The translations under genes and the position numbers were made by a program. Of a DNA stretch of 64,000 nt, positions 48,411 through 61,099 are shown in pieces. The notes under the pieces are model-generated. The model did not search any database, was not told the DNA's origin, and saw only the letters and a program-made list of their open reading frames with translations. The stretch is from positions 372,001 to 436,000 of the forward strand of contig JAPEHQ010000004.1 of assembly GCA_027405735.1 (NCBI GenBank), in the 5' to 3' direction. The DNA is from Mucor racemosus. Taxonomy: Eukaryota > Mucoromycota > Mucoromycetes > Mucorales > Mucoraceae. Positions within the stretch are counted from its first letter, which is position 1; each line of letters starts with the position of its first letter.

Positions 48411-48740
48411 GAACCTTTCGAGGCTTGGATGCAGCCAGACTTGAGATGGGTTTAGTCATTAATGTTTCTTGAGTAGGATTGCCGCCACCTTGATCAGCAA
48501 ATGCGTTTCAAATACCGTTTTATTTTAATTTTTCAATTTGAATGAAACAAATGGTTTAAAATAAACAATGCACATGCAATTTTACCATAATGTTTGTGTT
48601 ATAGGGCCAAAATGCTATGCGAATATAAGAAAGTTGAGAAAGCTGTATTCATTTTAATTTAGCATGAGCGATTTGAATTTGTACTCGTAAGGATCTTGAG
48701 AGTTGAGTTCGAGGGGATTCTCATGGCCTGAAAATATTGA
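48411..48740 (-). pseudogene. Two coding-like pieces, possible gene remnant
   Basis: On the minus strand, 48740-48666 reads GHENPLELNSQDPYEYKFK to a stop and follows a good acceptor (TATTTTCAG). About 150 bp further on, 48510-48411 reads ADQGGGNPTQETLMTKPIS and onward to a stop. Both use codons unlike the surrounding AT-rich DNA. No start codon or splice joining them was found, and I do not recognise a family. They may be exons of a dead gene, or the ends of two genes. Confidence 0.3.
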
Positions 48741-49084
48741 GCAAAAATATAGAAAGTAATTATGTAGTTTGCAATAGTTTCGGCTAGCTTTCAGCTATTA
48801 AAACTCCAAAAGTGCCTCAAATAACTCTTCAGGATTTCAATTTATAGCAGTTTTTCAGTAATTCCTCCAAATCAAACCTCCATGATATTGCGTTTAAAGA
48901 AATAACAATCATTAAATAAAATGTTCAGCCACCCTTTCACAAAATAGATAGAGATTTATGAACACGAAACTAAATTTAGAGCAAAATTATAAGTTAAACT
49001 TGTTATTTTCTGGGTACATTTGCCGTTATTCAGTTATAGCTATGATAACTTCCAGTATTGAAATCGGGAGCGTATCCCTTTTCT
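48741..49084. other. AT-rich spacer before the third large repeat
   Basis: Nothing recognised. The last ~70 bp begin to resemble the end of module K (CGGGAGCGTATCCCTTTTC compared with CGGAGCGTGCTCCC). Confidence 0.4.
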
Positions 49085-50160
49085 ATAGCTAACCCCATAT
49101 CAAACAATTTTTAGAAAATATCTTGGATATTGTTAAACAAACATAAATTAGTCACATTATGCTAACCATTCCTAAATTTATTTTATATCCCATGAAAGAC
49201 TCAAAAACACGTAAAATTTACTGCATTTTCCTTAAAAATTGGGTCTCACTTTTCATCCCTGCCCAACTTTTTTTTTCACTAAATAACAACACGAAAAAAA
49301 TATATGCCAATGTACCTGAGATGCTCACCTCTAATACAAAAACAAGTATCCGAAAATATCCTACTTCTTACAGTTGGTATTAAATTTTCAGTGCTAATGT
49401 TTCAGATTTTTTACGCGCATTTCACTGCTAATTGATTGAAAACTTTGAGGCTCCATATCTCTAGACAAAATTAAGCTATACTAACATTTTTTAATAATAA
49501 AACTTACTTGTTTTAAAGTGCTCTATAACATATTTGAATATAAAAAAATTCTGAACACTTTATTTTTTTTCATTTTTTTTGGCATTTTCGTAGTAGATTA
49601 CAAAATATTTACTAAATTGAGTAGTAGTTTTTATTTACTCATTTTATCAAGCTCGTTGAGCTCTCTCGGATCCAATTTATTTTTTTTTAAAATATTGATT
49701 TTTCGTGGAGATATCCCTAAAAATGTGTACAAAAAGTTACTTTCATCTCTAGCCTCCATTTTCCCCTTGTATACCCTCATCCTAAGTTCTGAATCTGAAA
49801 AAAAATAGCCAAAAATCACGTTTTCTCTACGAAAAATGCAGCTAAAAGGTTCAAAAATAGCTCGATCAATAGATAATGTTTTTACGCACCATCTTAATTA
49901 GTTATATTTTAAATATGCTTATAAAAAGTGATGTGTATCTTCAAAAAACCTCCAAAATTTCAATTGCATTTTATGCAAAATTTAATGTAAAATATTTGTC
50001 TGAATTTTATTTAGATGGATGCAGAATCCAAAACTGTACAAAAAATATTTAATATACTAGGCCGACTTACTTTGCAGTTCATGAGCAATTAAACGATTTT
50101 GTTTTTTTCATCATTTTTCGTCCGTTTTTTAAAATAAGTTTTGGAGCCCAGTTATCATAA

Positions 50161-50262
50161 TGTAATAATCTAAATATGGACTATATTATGTTTGAGGAAA
50201 AGAGACTGATTTTATTAATATTATTATAATTGAGATTATATATAAAAGACTGAGTTACAACA
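50161..50262 (+). mobile_element. ~100-bp insertion with TG...CA ends
   Basis: Extra sequence compared with 24250 and 39750, where CCCAGTTATCATAAGCTG is continuous. It begins TGTAATAATC, ends GTTACAACA, contains TATATAAAAG and is flanked by ATAA on both sides. It could be a very short LTR or a deleted one. Confidence 0.5.
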
Positions 50263-50402
50263 ATAAGCTGTAAGCTGTGATATTGACTATTATTTTGATT
50301 ATCTCGATGAAAAATCAATATTTTTTGCTGAAACAAAAAATACAGAGTAGCAATCAATTAGATCTATCTTGTGAATACATAAATTAAGCCCTGGATAATG
50401 AG

Positions 50403-50650
50403 TGTTATGTCCGTATCATATCCTAGGTCGCACATTCAAGGTCGCCGCAGTCAATATTCGGTATTATAGTAAAGCAACAGGTGTCCACGTTGATTCACAT
50501 GCGTCTTAGTAAATTGGTGTAATGTTCTTAGATAGTAATTCTGTGTAATAGTTATAATGAAAAGTATATAAATACATCCTCTGGATGTATTGTTAATAAA
50601 AAGGGTAATATTTTGGCAAGATTATTTCTTAAGACCGTTTTGACATTTCA
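50403..50650 (+). mobile_element. Solo LTR, family G, copy 2
   Basis: 248 bp, same ends, same host position and same ATGAG duplication (50398-50402 and 50651-50655) as the copy at 24401-24648. The two therefore descend from one insertion that preceded duplication of the host repeat. Confidence 0.85.
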
Positions 50651-50661
50651 ATGAGTTTTAA

Positions 50662-50933
50662 TGTAATGAGTCAAACATTTCAGTTTCATTCATGCAAAAC
50701 CTTGCCTCATTCCTTATATAAATACTACAAGGAAATCATTACATGATCCCTTGTAGATTTATCTGTCTTGTTACACTCCCTTTACTTATATTTATTCACT
50801 AATAAATATCTAATTTACAAATAAGAACACCAACCTTCGTCAATCCAGTGATCACAAATTTATAATAGCAAAAATAATATCTATAAGCATATTATCCACC
50901 TTTGTTGTTAGTCCAAAATTATAGATCATTACA
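50662..50933 (+). mobile_element. Solo LTR, family D
   Basis: 272 bp start TGTAATGAG and end TCATTACA, flanked by TTTAA on both sides (50657-50661 and 50934-50938). The empty site is seen at 39.89 kb (GAGTTTTAAG). TATATAAATAC and AATAAATATC inside look like promoter and polyadenylation signals. Confidence 0.85.
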
Positions 50934-51650
50934 TTTAAGCTTTACAAAATAATAAACTAATATTTACAACTGCAGAAAACAAAGAAAAAAAAGCCCCATC
51001 CTTGTGAATATTGATCCAATTAATCTTCAATTACACCTGACTGTAGATTTAAATACATCCTGCGTAAAAATTTATATTTTTACTTTTACAAATCACTGTA
51101 AATTGAGGAAACCATCATCAAAACATGATATTTCTGTCCAATAACCACGTGTTGTGTCGTATATTTTCATCTTTGTTGATAAATAATATCTAAAAAAAGA
51201 ATACAATTAAAGCAGAATGAGTAATGAGTAATGAATCAGTTCTTCAACTGTATAATAAAATAAGGTGTCGTTTATTTAGATATAAAAGTATGGCCTTTTA
51301 TATTGATTTGACATTAAGATCCTGCGATGTAATTAAAGACACTATTGAACTATTAGATCTGTTTGATAGTAATCTATTATGCATTGAAATGAATCAATCA
51401 TAATTTAACCGTTCTTGCAGAGCTTGTGAGTTGTCTTGTTTCAATGCTGCGCTAAAGGTGCTTGGATGTTGATTTGATAGTTACTTGATTGATTAACCGC
51501 TGGGATGAAATAATATGGTGTCATAATTGAGGTCCAAGCGTTCTTGGTAATTACTGGATTAAACTTGCTACGCTAGGAGTTTCTTATATCCGATATCAAG
51601 ACTTTGAATTTCAATACGTGCCGTAATCAATAGATTGTAAGATGTACTAT

Positions 51651-52859
51651 TGTTTAAATATACACAATGAATAACTAGAAAATAAAGTCAAAACTAGATA
51701 TATTTATTGAGTATATTGTAGGTAAAAAGATAATGAATCCATCTCGAAGGACATCAGGATTCAGGATATTTATATGTTTTGGAAGCGTGGATATAGAGTC
51801 TAGAATACAGCGTGTATAAAGAATGATATCATAGTCTTGAGGAACTAGTTGATTACAACATGATGATATACTAGATTGGCCAGAGCAAGTTTAGTAGGAT
51901 ACGACCAAGTTAAGTATATAGGATGTTCATGCTTGATTAACTTTAGACAGTGAATGTTTATACAAATGGAATAGCTGAATTCCATTCCTAGGAACGAGTT
52001 CATGATTGGCTCACTTCAGGATCTCCGGCTACATCATTTCATCATAGCTTAAATGTAACATAACTAAATGAAATAAAATTGGCATACATCATTATTGCAA
52101 TAAAATTGAAGTAATTTTATAGAAATAAAAAATAAAATAAAAAAATAAAAGCGTTGATAAATACAATTATAGTCTTTCCACGGTTTTATTGTGATTAAAA
52201 GAAATCTGAAGAAAAGAATGATATCTTCATAAAGTATGCTATATTTATAGGAATTGTAAAATAGTGGATGTTTGCATGTTGATGCCTATTTTACAGGCGT
52301 TGAATCATAATGCCTTTTATTGACATTCTTTTCTAAGATACTTGGTTGAGATGTTGATACTTTGTTTGATATGATAGAATATTATTAGATGGACGTTGAT
52401 CTTTCAACATTCCAGTTATAGTTTAAAATGCAACTGAGCTTATTTTTATGGGATGTGATTCTTTATCTAGAATTACTGCAACTGCGATTTTATGAGCAGG
52501 AGTTTTGGAATATATTATTAATGCAAAATAGGTACAGCTTTATATCATAGGTGTCGTGTTGTAGAAGGTTGTATTTTGATCAGGAATACTTCCTTTTACA
52601 GGCACCAGCAATATAGAGTTTCCTCGTTATGCTTATTGGGATCTGATTGGAACTCAGTCCTTATGGAGCGAGATTCAGGTACGAATCGAGATCAGTTATT
52701 TTTCTGAAATGACAATGGCGATTTTGGTCTATAAAAGGTGTCATTTCATTGCAATTATCACCTCATACTCATCATTCTATGCTAAAAATCATGTCTAAAT
52801 AACCCTTTGGGCACTTCTACTAGTAATACATGTACCCAGTCTAGTCTATGTCCTAAACA
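51651..52859 (+). mobile_element. Solo LTR, family E, copy 2, with a nested element
   Basis: It starts TGTTTAAAT and ends CCTAAACA, flanked by ACTAT (51646-51650) and ACTGT (52860-52864); the uninterrupted host near 26075 reads ATGTACTGTATTG. Without the nested element at 52095-52754 it measures about 546 bp, against 552 bp for the copy at 1729-2280. Confidence 0.8.
52095..52754. mobile_element. 660-bp MITE-like element, TTA duplication
   Basis: The element interrupts the family E LTR at a point where the copy at 2170 is continuous. It starts TTGCAATAAAAT, ends with the reverse complement of TTGCAATGAAAT (11 of 12 match) and is flanked by TTA on both sides (52092-52094 and 52755-52757). A 3-bp TTA/TAA duplication points to the PIF/Harbinger superfamily. 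No transposase sequence is visible. Confidence 0.65.
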
Positions 52860-54740
52860 ACTGTATTGATACTGTAGAAAGTGATAACATATGGCACTTG
52901 ATGGCATATAACATAGTATATGATTCATATTTTTGCCAATGGTCACTTTTCCAAAAAAAAAAAAAAAAAAAAAAAAAAAAGCCGAACAATCTCCGGAAGT
53001 GGCCATCTATCTAATAATATTTCCAGGCTTTAAATTTTTAAAAAAAATCACCGAACAGCCCGGACGCGGTTTTTTAAATATCCCAAGCAGCTATAAGATG
53101 CAGGTATCGAAATTTCATACAAAAATTAAGGTTCGACTATATTGTTATTAATTACTCAAAGGCTTATTTTAAGTAAAGCATAAATACAACCTACAACATT
53201 ATTAGCCTAATAACGGATTTAGTTTGAAAAGTATAAGATGGTACAAACGAATTCAAAAAAAGCCCATAAAATCACAAATTTAAAGGATTTAGATATAAAA
53301 GCACTGTGCTGCACAAGATAATTTTGTTGTGCCCAGGTGGGGCTGCACACTAGTATAGCATGATGAGTTGTTGCGCCCACTTAATAATGGCTGAAAGGAT
53401 AACAAGATGTACATGGGCACAACAAAAGAAACTGCACACGGGCATAACAAAAAGTCTGTATGTGCAGAACTATAGATTCTGTCCGTCTGCATGACATCAA
53501 TCCCATGTGTGCATAATAGTAGAATTTCCCAAAAGCATATCATTGCCTTCAATTTGATCTGGTAATCAAGAAATACATCCAACAATACTACAGTAGTAAA
53601 TAATGATATTTAATCTTAGAATGCGGTTAAATGAAAATATCAGTCTCTAATATAGACTGCTACCTATATGCCAACGTACCTGAGATGCTCAACTTTAATT
53701 TAAAGCTATGTTCCTGAAAATATCCAATCTTTCGCAGTTGGCAAATTTGAATGATGCAGAAATGGCCAACTTAAAATTGAAAAACCGCATTTGAAATGAA
53801 AATAAGTCGAGAAAATACTAAGGTATTGCAATGATGGTTATTAAGTAAAGTCTACTTTATTTTTTATTCTCTACCAGAATATCTAGACTTTGGATCGTTA
53901 TGAAGACTTTTTTATTTTTTTATAAATTTTGTGAGTGCACTTTTTCTGTTATAGAGGTCGATGAAGGGATGACAGGTATGCAAAGCTAAAACCATAGGAT
54001 AGTACTCATTAGCGTCTATCCAACGAATTTTATCTCGTCAAAAAATATTGATTTTTGGTCGAGAAAATTGAGATTGAATGATTGATTTTGGTGATAGAAA
54101 AAAGGATCCATTTTGGACGAGGATATACAAGGGTAAATTTTCGGTTTTACAAAAAAAATGATCAAAAAAAATAAAAATCCCCACCGAAAATAGTGCTACA
54201 GATACATATAAATACTCATTCTGTAGATAATTTTGTTGCGCATAATGTGAAAATAAAATATTTTAGGGTTGCATTTGAATGAAGGGTACTTTTTGATCAA
54301 AAACCGTTAAAATTTGTCATCAAATTTACTAGAGATTTTATGAGAAACATATTTTCAAAACCTACACAGATCGATTCAGAATTAAAAACTAAACCTAAAA
54401 CATTTAATAAGCTAGTTCAAATTACTATACATTTTTGTGAGCAATTAAACATACAAGGTTTTTTTTGGATTTTTTTGGATTTTTTTTCCATTTGAACACT
54501 TTTTGAATTGAAGCTCAGTTACATGTGCATATCTGATTGTACAATTTTATATGGTGATATTCAAAATCGGAGCGTGCCCCCATTTCAATAGATAATCAGG
54601 AAATGAAAAATGTAGGGCTATACTTGATATGCTACAGAGTATTAGCAAAAGGTTCATTTTATTTCATCTTGATTTGTGATCAATTATAAATGCATCAAAA
54701 TTATGACATTGGTTACCTCTCAGCTTAAAAGCTCAATCTA
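52860..54740 (+). repeat. Large repeat, module K, copy 3
   Basis: It aligns with 26075-27920 with small differences, including a longer poly-A tract (about 28 A near 52953-52980, against 18 near 26176). It has no intact ORF. After about 54700 similarity to copy 2 fades. Confidence 0.75.
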
Positions 54741-55113
54741 TGATGCCAAATATCTCGAGATTTAAAAGCATGCACGCAATAGTTACGAGCGATGGCTAAG
54801 AACTGTATTCATAATTATGTGCTATTAAAAATGCTTATAAATGCTTCGAAAAATTCTCTAAATTTTACATTTTATAATATTTTCTCACTAAGTCTTGCAA
54901 ATTAAATTACTAAAATCTTGTATTAAAGGGAAACTGTCAATAAATTATGTGTTTAACTGCTCTAGGTAATTATAAATAAAAATACGTAAATAAAAACTTA
55001 TTTTATTGCAAGAAGATAAGACAAACATGTCATTTTCTTTCACATATTTGACGTTATTCAGCTAGTTACTGACGCTAGTTTATACATAAAACGACAATTT
55101 GCTTTGGCTTACA
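54741..55113. other. Spacer between module K and the coiled-coil gene
   Basis: AT-rich; nothing recognised apart from a presumed promoter for the gene that follows. Confidence 0.4.
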
Positions 55114-55863
55114 ATGATCGGCGGAGGTATGTGTTAAATTGTTAGTTTTGACCTGTTTCTCGATAATTTTTGAGCTATTAGTTGTGTGTATGAGTTAATT
55201 TTAGTTATAAAAACAAGGCATATTTACATTAATATATGTTTAATTTCCAAAATCAAGCTTTATGAACGTTTGTAATATTACATGCGCTTACTTTATTCTG
55301 TGTTATGTATATTTTATGTACTGTGCAAATTTAGTTGATTTCATAAATTGTACAAATGACCACACACAAGTGTATAACGTCTAATGCTATTTCATAATAA
55401 AAATTATTTGCTGTTATTCATATCTTGCTAAATTTAATATCCGTACTATATATCAATGAAAAAACCAATAAAGCGCTCATACAATTAAGCTTAGACCATC
55501 CTAGACTGAATGATTTCTTGGAATTCATACGAGTAGACTATGTTGCAAATGTATCGGGATCAGTAAAATCAGATACGCGCCTAAAATGGTAGTGTTTAAT
55601 CACATTTATTTCTTTTTCTTTTTTTCTCTTTTTGCATACACAAGTAATGATACACGACATGAAATCAAATATAAAATACACAGTTGAATCACTTCGAGAG
55701 GCCGAAAAATTCATCGAAGATAGTGAAGAAAGACTAGCAAGAATTGATAACCTTTTACAAAAATCAAACAAGCTACATAAAGAAATTACTAAGATGATCA
55801 AAGAGTCAGAGAAAAATATATTGAAAGTCAAATTGACCTCATCATCCGATATGAATATCTAAA
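55114..55863 (+). CDS. Possible BORC subunit (BORCS8-like), model incomplete
   Basis: Three coding pieces are proposed: 55114-55126 (ATG, MIGG), then a piece from 55474 reading ALIQLSLDHPRLNDFLEFI, then 55645-55863 ending in NLLQKSNKLHKEITKMIKE and a stop. The last piece (MIHDMKSNIKYTVESLREAEK onward) is a clear amphipathic coiled coil. Order and spacing of ALxxL...L..LPxL, YTVE and the following helix resemble animal BORCS8/MEF2BNB, a lysosome-positioning BORC subunit. The junction between the second and third pieces cannot be closed: all GT donors there are phase 0, while the acceptor at 55645 needs phase 1. Either a non-canonical donor or a frameshift is involved, so the gene may be broken or miscalled. 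Confidence 0.4.
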
Positions 55864-57286
55864 TGTGTATGTACAACATTGTCCATTTACATTATTATAT
55901 ACAATTACTTTTCCACATCAATACATTACAATAGCATCAGCGTTATATCTACTCCCATTGGCAACAAGTCTCGTAAATCGTATATGAATTAATTTTTTAT
56001 GCGTATACACACGATAGGTACACAATAATATATCATTATATGCACAGAAAACCATCTCCGCATCTTATTGCACATAATAATCTGAAACAAATAAAAATCC
56101 ATACCTTATATTCCTGTAGCTACTTTTTGTGTGAATGTATATTTATATAGTTTATATAAATTTAATGTCTTCATGCATGTGAGATTCATATGTGTATGTT
56201 AGTACGAAAAGCAAGTTTTTATCCTGAAATGATATTTAAACCAACTCAATAAAAAGCAATACCCCTCTGGTGAGCTGAGTTAACCTGTCAAAAACAACCA
56301 TTCATTTCTTGATCTGCCAATTGAATATCCGTTAGCTCTCGATGAGAAGCATTTTGCATAATTGAATCTTCATCCTTCTGCTGAAGTTTTATTCCTTATA
56401 ATTGGAGCGCAAATCGAATAGTTACTCTATTACTCTCAGAGCTTGTCATAGTCATCATATAGTAGCAATAGCCGATACTTTCAAAATCAACCAATACTTC
56501 TTTCTCTAGTGACACACGGTATCTCATAAGGTTACGGCTTTTTTAAAAAAAATATGAATAGCTTTCTCATATACCAAGGAATATTTTCAAACAAATTTTA
56601 TAATTTTTTCAAGATTGGGGAACCAAAGAAAACTCTTTAAAGGTGGAAGAATGCAATTTCAGAATTAGGCGGATATTGAATTACTTCCAAAATCAAAGAT
56701 CTTGTTACCATAAAGAATATTCTCATGCTCAAGAACTTTGGATATCAAGTAATAAAACTAATGGAAACATACCTGAGCAGTTAAAATATCTGTGGTTATT
56801 TTTTATTTGAGTTTTTCAAGTCAATTTTGGTTGATGATCTGTCCATGTGAGAAACTAATTTTCATTGAACGTGCACACGATTATAAAATATCGTTTAATA
56901 ATAGAAAGAATCCACAGAATCTACCGAGATCGGAAATAACGTGTGTAATACCAATCATTGAAACTGAAAGAAATTAATAAAAGCTATCTAATCTGTTTAA
57001 TAAGCAATGGTTATTGGCTCAATTATGGAACACTTTTGTATTCAAAACCATAGTATATTTGCTGAAATGCGCAAAAGGTATACACATATTGATGTGGAGT
57101 AACCAATCATGACACAAACAAGAGTGAAAATCACATGTGTTACGAAAAGCATTTTGCCTTTCAAGATGATCGCTATCTTATCAATTTCTTTCTATCTGTT
57201 CGTCCCATAGAACGAACGCGATTATTATCTTGATTAAATAAACGTTGAATGATTTAGATATAAATCAATTCCGTAAAATGGTACGA

Positions 57287-57325
<39 letters not shown>

Positions 57326-58218
57326 AAATCATTATTATTTCTTTTCGTTTTATTCCCTCCTGGATTATTTGTATATAGACGTGGTAATACAACTATAAAT
57401 TTACTGCTATATTAAAATGCACCAACATCCGAGCACAATCGTATCTAGAACCCAGGATTTTATAGGCTGATTTTTACATATTTAATTTGAAACCAATTAT
57501 ATGTATAGCGCATCTTGCACTTTTAATCATTTAGCCGAGAAATTCGTATTATGAAATCAAAATGTATCCTAGCAAAAAGATAGGATACTACACTTGATCG
57601 ACGACATTATACATGAGCTAATTATAATAAATAGATGGTATACTTTAAATCCTCATATGAATTATATAAACCAACTTTTTTATTTTAGCATGAGAGCACA
57701 AATTTTCGTTCATGTGAGTCATCTCTTCCTTATCTCTGATCGGACTCTTTGAGATCAAATTTAAAAAATCCCAGGAACCACACGAAAAATAGGCTCATTA
57801 TACACGCTTTACAGTGAAAATGTAAATCAAACGTTACCTTTTCACCTACATGTTCGTATATAAATAAATATATACAATGTAATAATAAAAAGGACTGATT
57901 CATGCAAACCATTATAATTTCGGAGATGATCGTGATTCCTTTTGTACAGGGTGAAAAATCAAAAAAAGAAATCTGACAATTTATGTTGTATTTAAGGTTT
58001 TTTAAACCAATAATACCTTGGTAACCCCACAATAGAATGGGACACATACATGCCTTATCTATAACGCTTTTAGCAGTCATTTCCGCCCATACGGGCCATT
58101 CAATGACATCTCCCCATCCCTTGCCCTCCTCCTTATATTCTATGAATCATTCATTAAATCTCGAGTCTTTTTTCTTTTTCTTTTCTTTACCCTTTTTTTT
58201 TTTAATTAATTCATAAAC
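55864..58218. other. Long upstream region of the glutamine synthetase gene
   Basis: 2.35 kb without a supported gene. It contains a poly-T tract near 57290-57323 and three CTTATC (GATAAG in reverse) words listed separately. The final 60 bp before the start are an almost pure pyrimidine leader, as in strongly expressed fungal genes. Confidence 0.5.
57177..58059 (-). promoter_or_regulatory. Three GATAAG words upstream of glutamine synthetase
   Basis: CTTATC (GATAAG on the minus strand) occurs at 57177-57182, 57729-57734 and 58054-58059. GATAAG is the core site of fungal GATA factors of nitrogen control (AreA/NIT2/Gln3 type). In DNA this AT-rich one or two would be expected by chance in this length, so the clustering is only suggestive. 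Confidence 0.3.
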
Positions 58219-60685
58219 ATGGCTCATCAAGCTCGTATCAATACTGTCGTTGAGTCTCTTACCAGAGGTCCTCGTAACGTCATTTTCCCTCAAAAGAATG
58301 GTCAGGTTCAACCTGTTTCCGAGATTTTCGGTCAAAATGTCTTTACACGTTCTGAAATGGCCAAGATGTTGCCTAAGCCTGTTTACAAGACTTTTGTCCA
58401 AACTTTAAAGGGTAAGAGTACCATTGACAAGGTTACCGCTGATGCTATTGCTCATGCCGCTAAGGTTTGGTCCATTGAACGTGGTGCCACTCATTTCACT
58501 CACTGGTTCCAACCTTTGAACGATTCTACTGCTGAAAAGCATGATTCTTTCTTGACTCTCAAGTCTTCTTTTGTTGATGGTTCCGAAGTTGTAAGTTTTT
58601 TCTTTTTCTTTTTAAGAGTTTGATTTGACATGATCTAAATGTACACAATTTAATTTAAGGTCACTGCTATTGATACCTTCTCCGGTTCTCAATTGTTACA
58701 ATCTGAACCTGATGCTTCATCTTTCCCTTCAGGTGGTATGCGTAGTACTTTCGAGGCTCGTGGTTATACTGTTTGGGATACCAAGAGGTAAATTATTATA
58801 ATCAAATGTTTATTAAAACAGCAAATTAACAAATCAAACCAATAGTCCTATGTTTATCCAAGAAGGTCCTCATGGTACCTCTGTCCTTTATATCCCCTCC
58901 GTCTTCATCTCTTATAACGGTGAAGCTTTGGATGAAAAGTCTGTCCTTTTGAGATCTTCCGAGGTCTTGGAAAGAGTTGCCTTGGAAGTCCTTCATGCCA
59001 TTGAACCCAAAGATTCTGGTAAGTATTTGATAAAAAAAATAGGGGGTTAAAAGTTAGGTTCAAATTTAAATTAATACATGCGCAATGTAGAGTCTCGTAC
59101 TGATCTTGTTTACACCACCCTCGGAACTGAACAAGAATATTTCTTAATTGATCGTTCTCTTTATACTCTTCGTCCTGATCTCAAGATCACTGGTCGTACC
59201 TTGATTGGTGGTCTTCCTCCTCGTCATCAACAATTGGAAGATCATTACTTTGGTAAGATCCCTACTCGTGTCTTGTCTGCCATCAGTGAATGTGAATTAG
59301 AACTTGCCAAGTTGGGTGTTCCCATCAAGACTCGTCATAATGAAGTCGCTCCTGCTCAATTCGAAGTTGCTCCTATCTTTGAAGAAGCTCTTTTAGCTGT
59401 TGACCACAATTTGTTGACCATGGATGTCTTGCATCGTGTTGCTCATCGTCACAAGCTCAAGGTCTTGTTCCACGAGAAGCCTTTCCAAGGTGTTAACGGT
59501 TCCGGTAAACATTGTAACTGGAGTATGTCTACTGATAAGGGTGATAACTTGTTGGAACCCTCCAGCGCTCCCGAGACCAACTACCGTTTCTTGATCTTTT
59601 TAGTCGCCTCTCTTAAGGCTGTCTTGGATCATGGTGATCTTTTGCGTGCCGGTATTGCTTCTGCTTCCAACGATCATCGTCTTGGTGCTCAAGAAGCTCC
59701 CCCTGGTATTATCTCTGCTTTCTTGGGTTCTCAATTGACCGAAGTTCTCGATGCTGTTGAGGAAAACCGCCCTGTCAACTATGGTGCTGCCGGTCTTGAA
59801 TTCCAACATGTCCGTGTTAAGGGTACCGTTCTCGATTTGAAGGTTGCTAACTTGCCTCCTATCTCTCGTGATTTGACTGATCGTAACCGTACCTCTCCTT
59901 TTGCCTTCACTGGTAACAAGTTTGAGTTCCGTGCTGTCGGTTCCAAGCAATCTCCTTCTTTCCCCATGACTTTGTTGAACTCTGCTGTTGCCAAGGCATT
60001 GACTGAAATCTTGGCTGATTTGAATGAACTTAAGGGTGATAAACCCGTTGCCTCCGTTGATGAGCAACTCCAAGTTATTCGTAAGTACATTAAATTGACC
60101 AAGGCCGTTCGTTTCGAGGGTGATAACTATTCCGAGGAATGGGTCCAAGAAGCCGAGAAGCGTGGATTAGCTAACATCACCAAGAGTCCCGCTGCTTTCT
60201 TGCGTCTCTTGAGAAAGGAAAATGTTGACATGTTGAAGGAAATGGGTGTCTTCTCCGATGCTGAATTAAACTCTCGTTACCACATTTTGGTCGAAAAGTA
60301 TGCCAAGGATATCACTATTGAAGCTCAAACTATGATTACCATGATTATTCAACAAGTTTTGCCTGCTGCTTTCGAATACAGACGTAACTTGGCTGAAGCT
60401 GCTTCTTTCATGAAGACTGTTGGTGTTGAATCTTCTCCCGAAGTCGATTTATTGAATGAATTAACTCCCATTGTTGGTACTCTTCAAAAGGATATCACTG
60501 CTCTTAAATATCTTATGGTTGATCTCCTCAAGGTTGATGATATTGTTGAATTAGCTAACGCTTGTTGTGAACAAGTTCTTCCCAAGATGGAAGCTATCCG
60601 TGAATTAGCTGATAAGTTAGAACGTAATGTCGCTGACAAGTTGTGGCCTTTGCCCAAGTACACTGAATTGTTCTTGAACATTTAA
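58219..60685 (+). CDS. Type III glutamine synthetase
   Basis: Four exons join in frame: 58219-58590, 58660-58787, 58846-59018 and 59091-60685, giving 755 residues, the size of the type III (GlnN) family rather than the ~350 of ordinary fungal GSII. Typical blocks are [44 protein letters not shown]-like [39 protein letters not shown] and [20 protein letters not shown]. It makes glutamine from glutamate, ammonia and ATP. Codon choice is strongly biased (GGT, GTC, AAG, CGT), unlike every neighbour, which indicates high expression. The start follows a long pyrimidine leader. Confidence 0.96.
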
Positions 60686-61099
60686 GTTGCTTTTTTTCTT
60701 TCTTTCATTTCATTCAATTATATATTTCCATGATTCTCTCTTGTAAAAATACAAAATACAAAAAAAAAGGGGAAAAAAGCAATCATAAAAATTGATTGTT
60801 TTTTTGTGTAATAATAAATAAAATAATATCGATTCAAAAAATAATCAACTGTTTCAAAACACTAGTTTTAAAGAATTTGTGAAGCCTCAAGCTAACATAA
60901 GTTATGCTAATATGTATTACGAAACATTTTTATTTTATTTGTTGGGCCGAACAAAAAAAATTAAGCTTTTTTGTTAGAAAATGAGATTTCTTGCTGTTTT
61001 CCCTGTAGCTCCTGTTTTTAAACATTTTTTAAAAGCAAAAAAAGGCACAGTTTACTAATATAATATGCACTTAAAATAATCAGAAGATGTTGGTCTTTT
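60686..61099. other. 3' region of glutamine synthetase
   Basis: T- and A-rich sequence with AATAAATAAAAT near 60810 as a possible polyadenylation region. No gene seen. Confidence 0.4.

Larger units (their letters stand above)
49085..51650 (+). repeat. Large repeat, module H, copy 3
   Basis: It aligns with 38690-40640 throughout and with 22295-25705. It is interrupted by a ~100-bp insertion (50161-50262), a family G LTR (50403-50650) and a family D LTR (50662-50933). It continues directly to the site of the family E LTR at 51651 and then into module K, so H and K form one unit of about 4.5 kb without their insertions. Confidence 0.8.

Noticed and set aside
59600..60148. 182-residue antisense ORF in the glutamine synthetase gene
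   Set aside because: Produced by the strong codon bias of the sense strand; no family resemblance.
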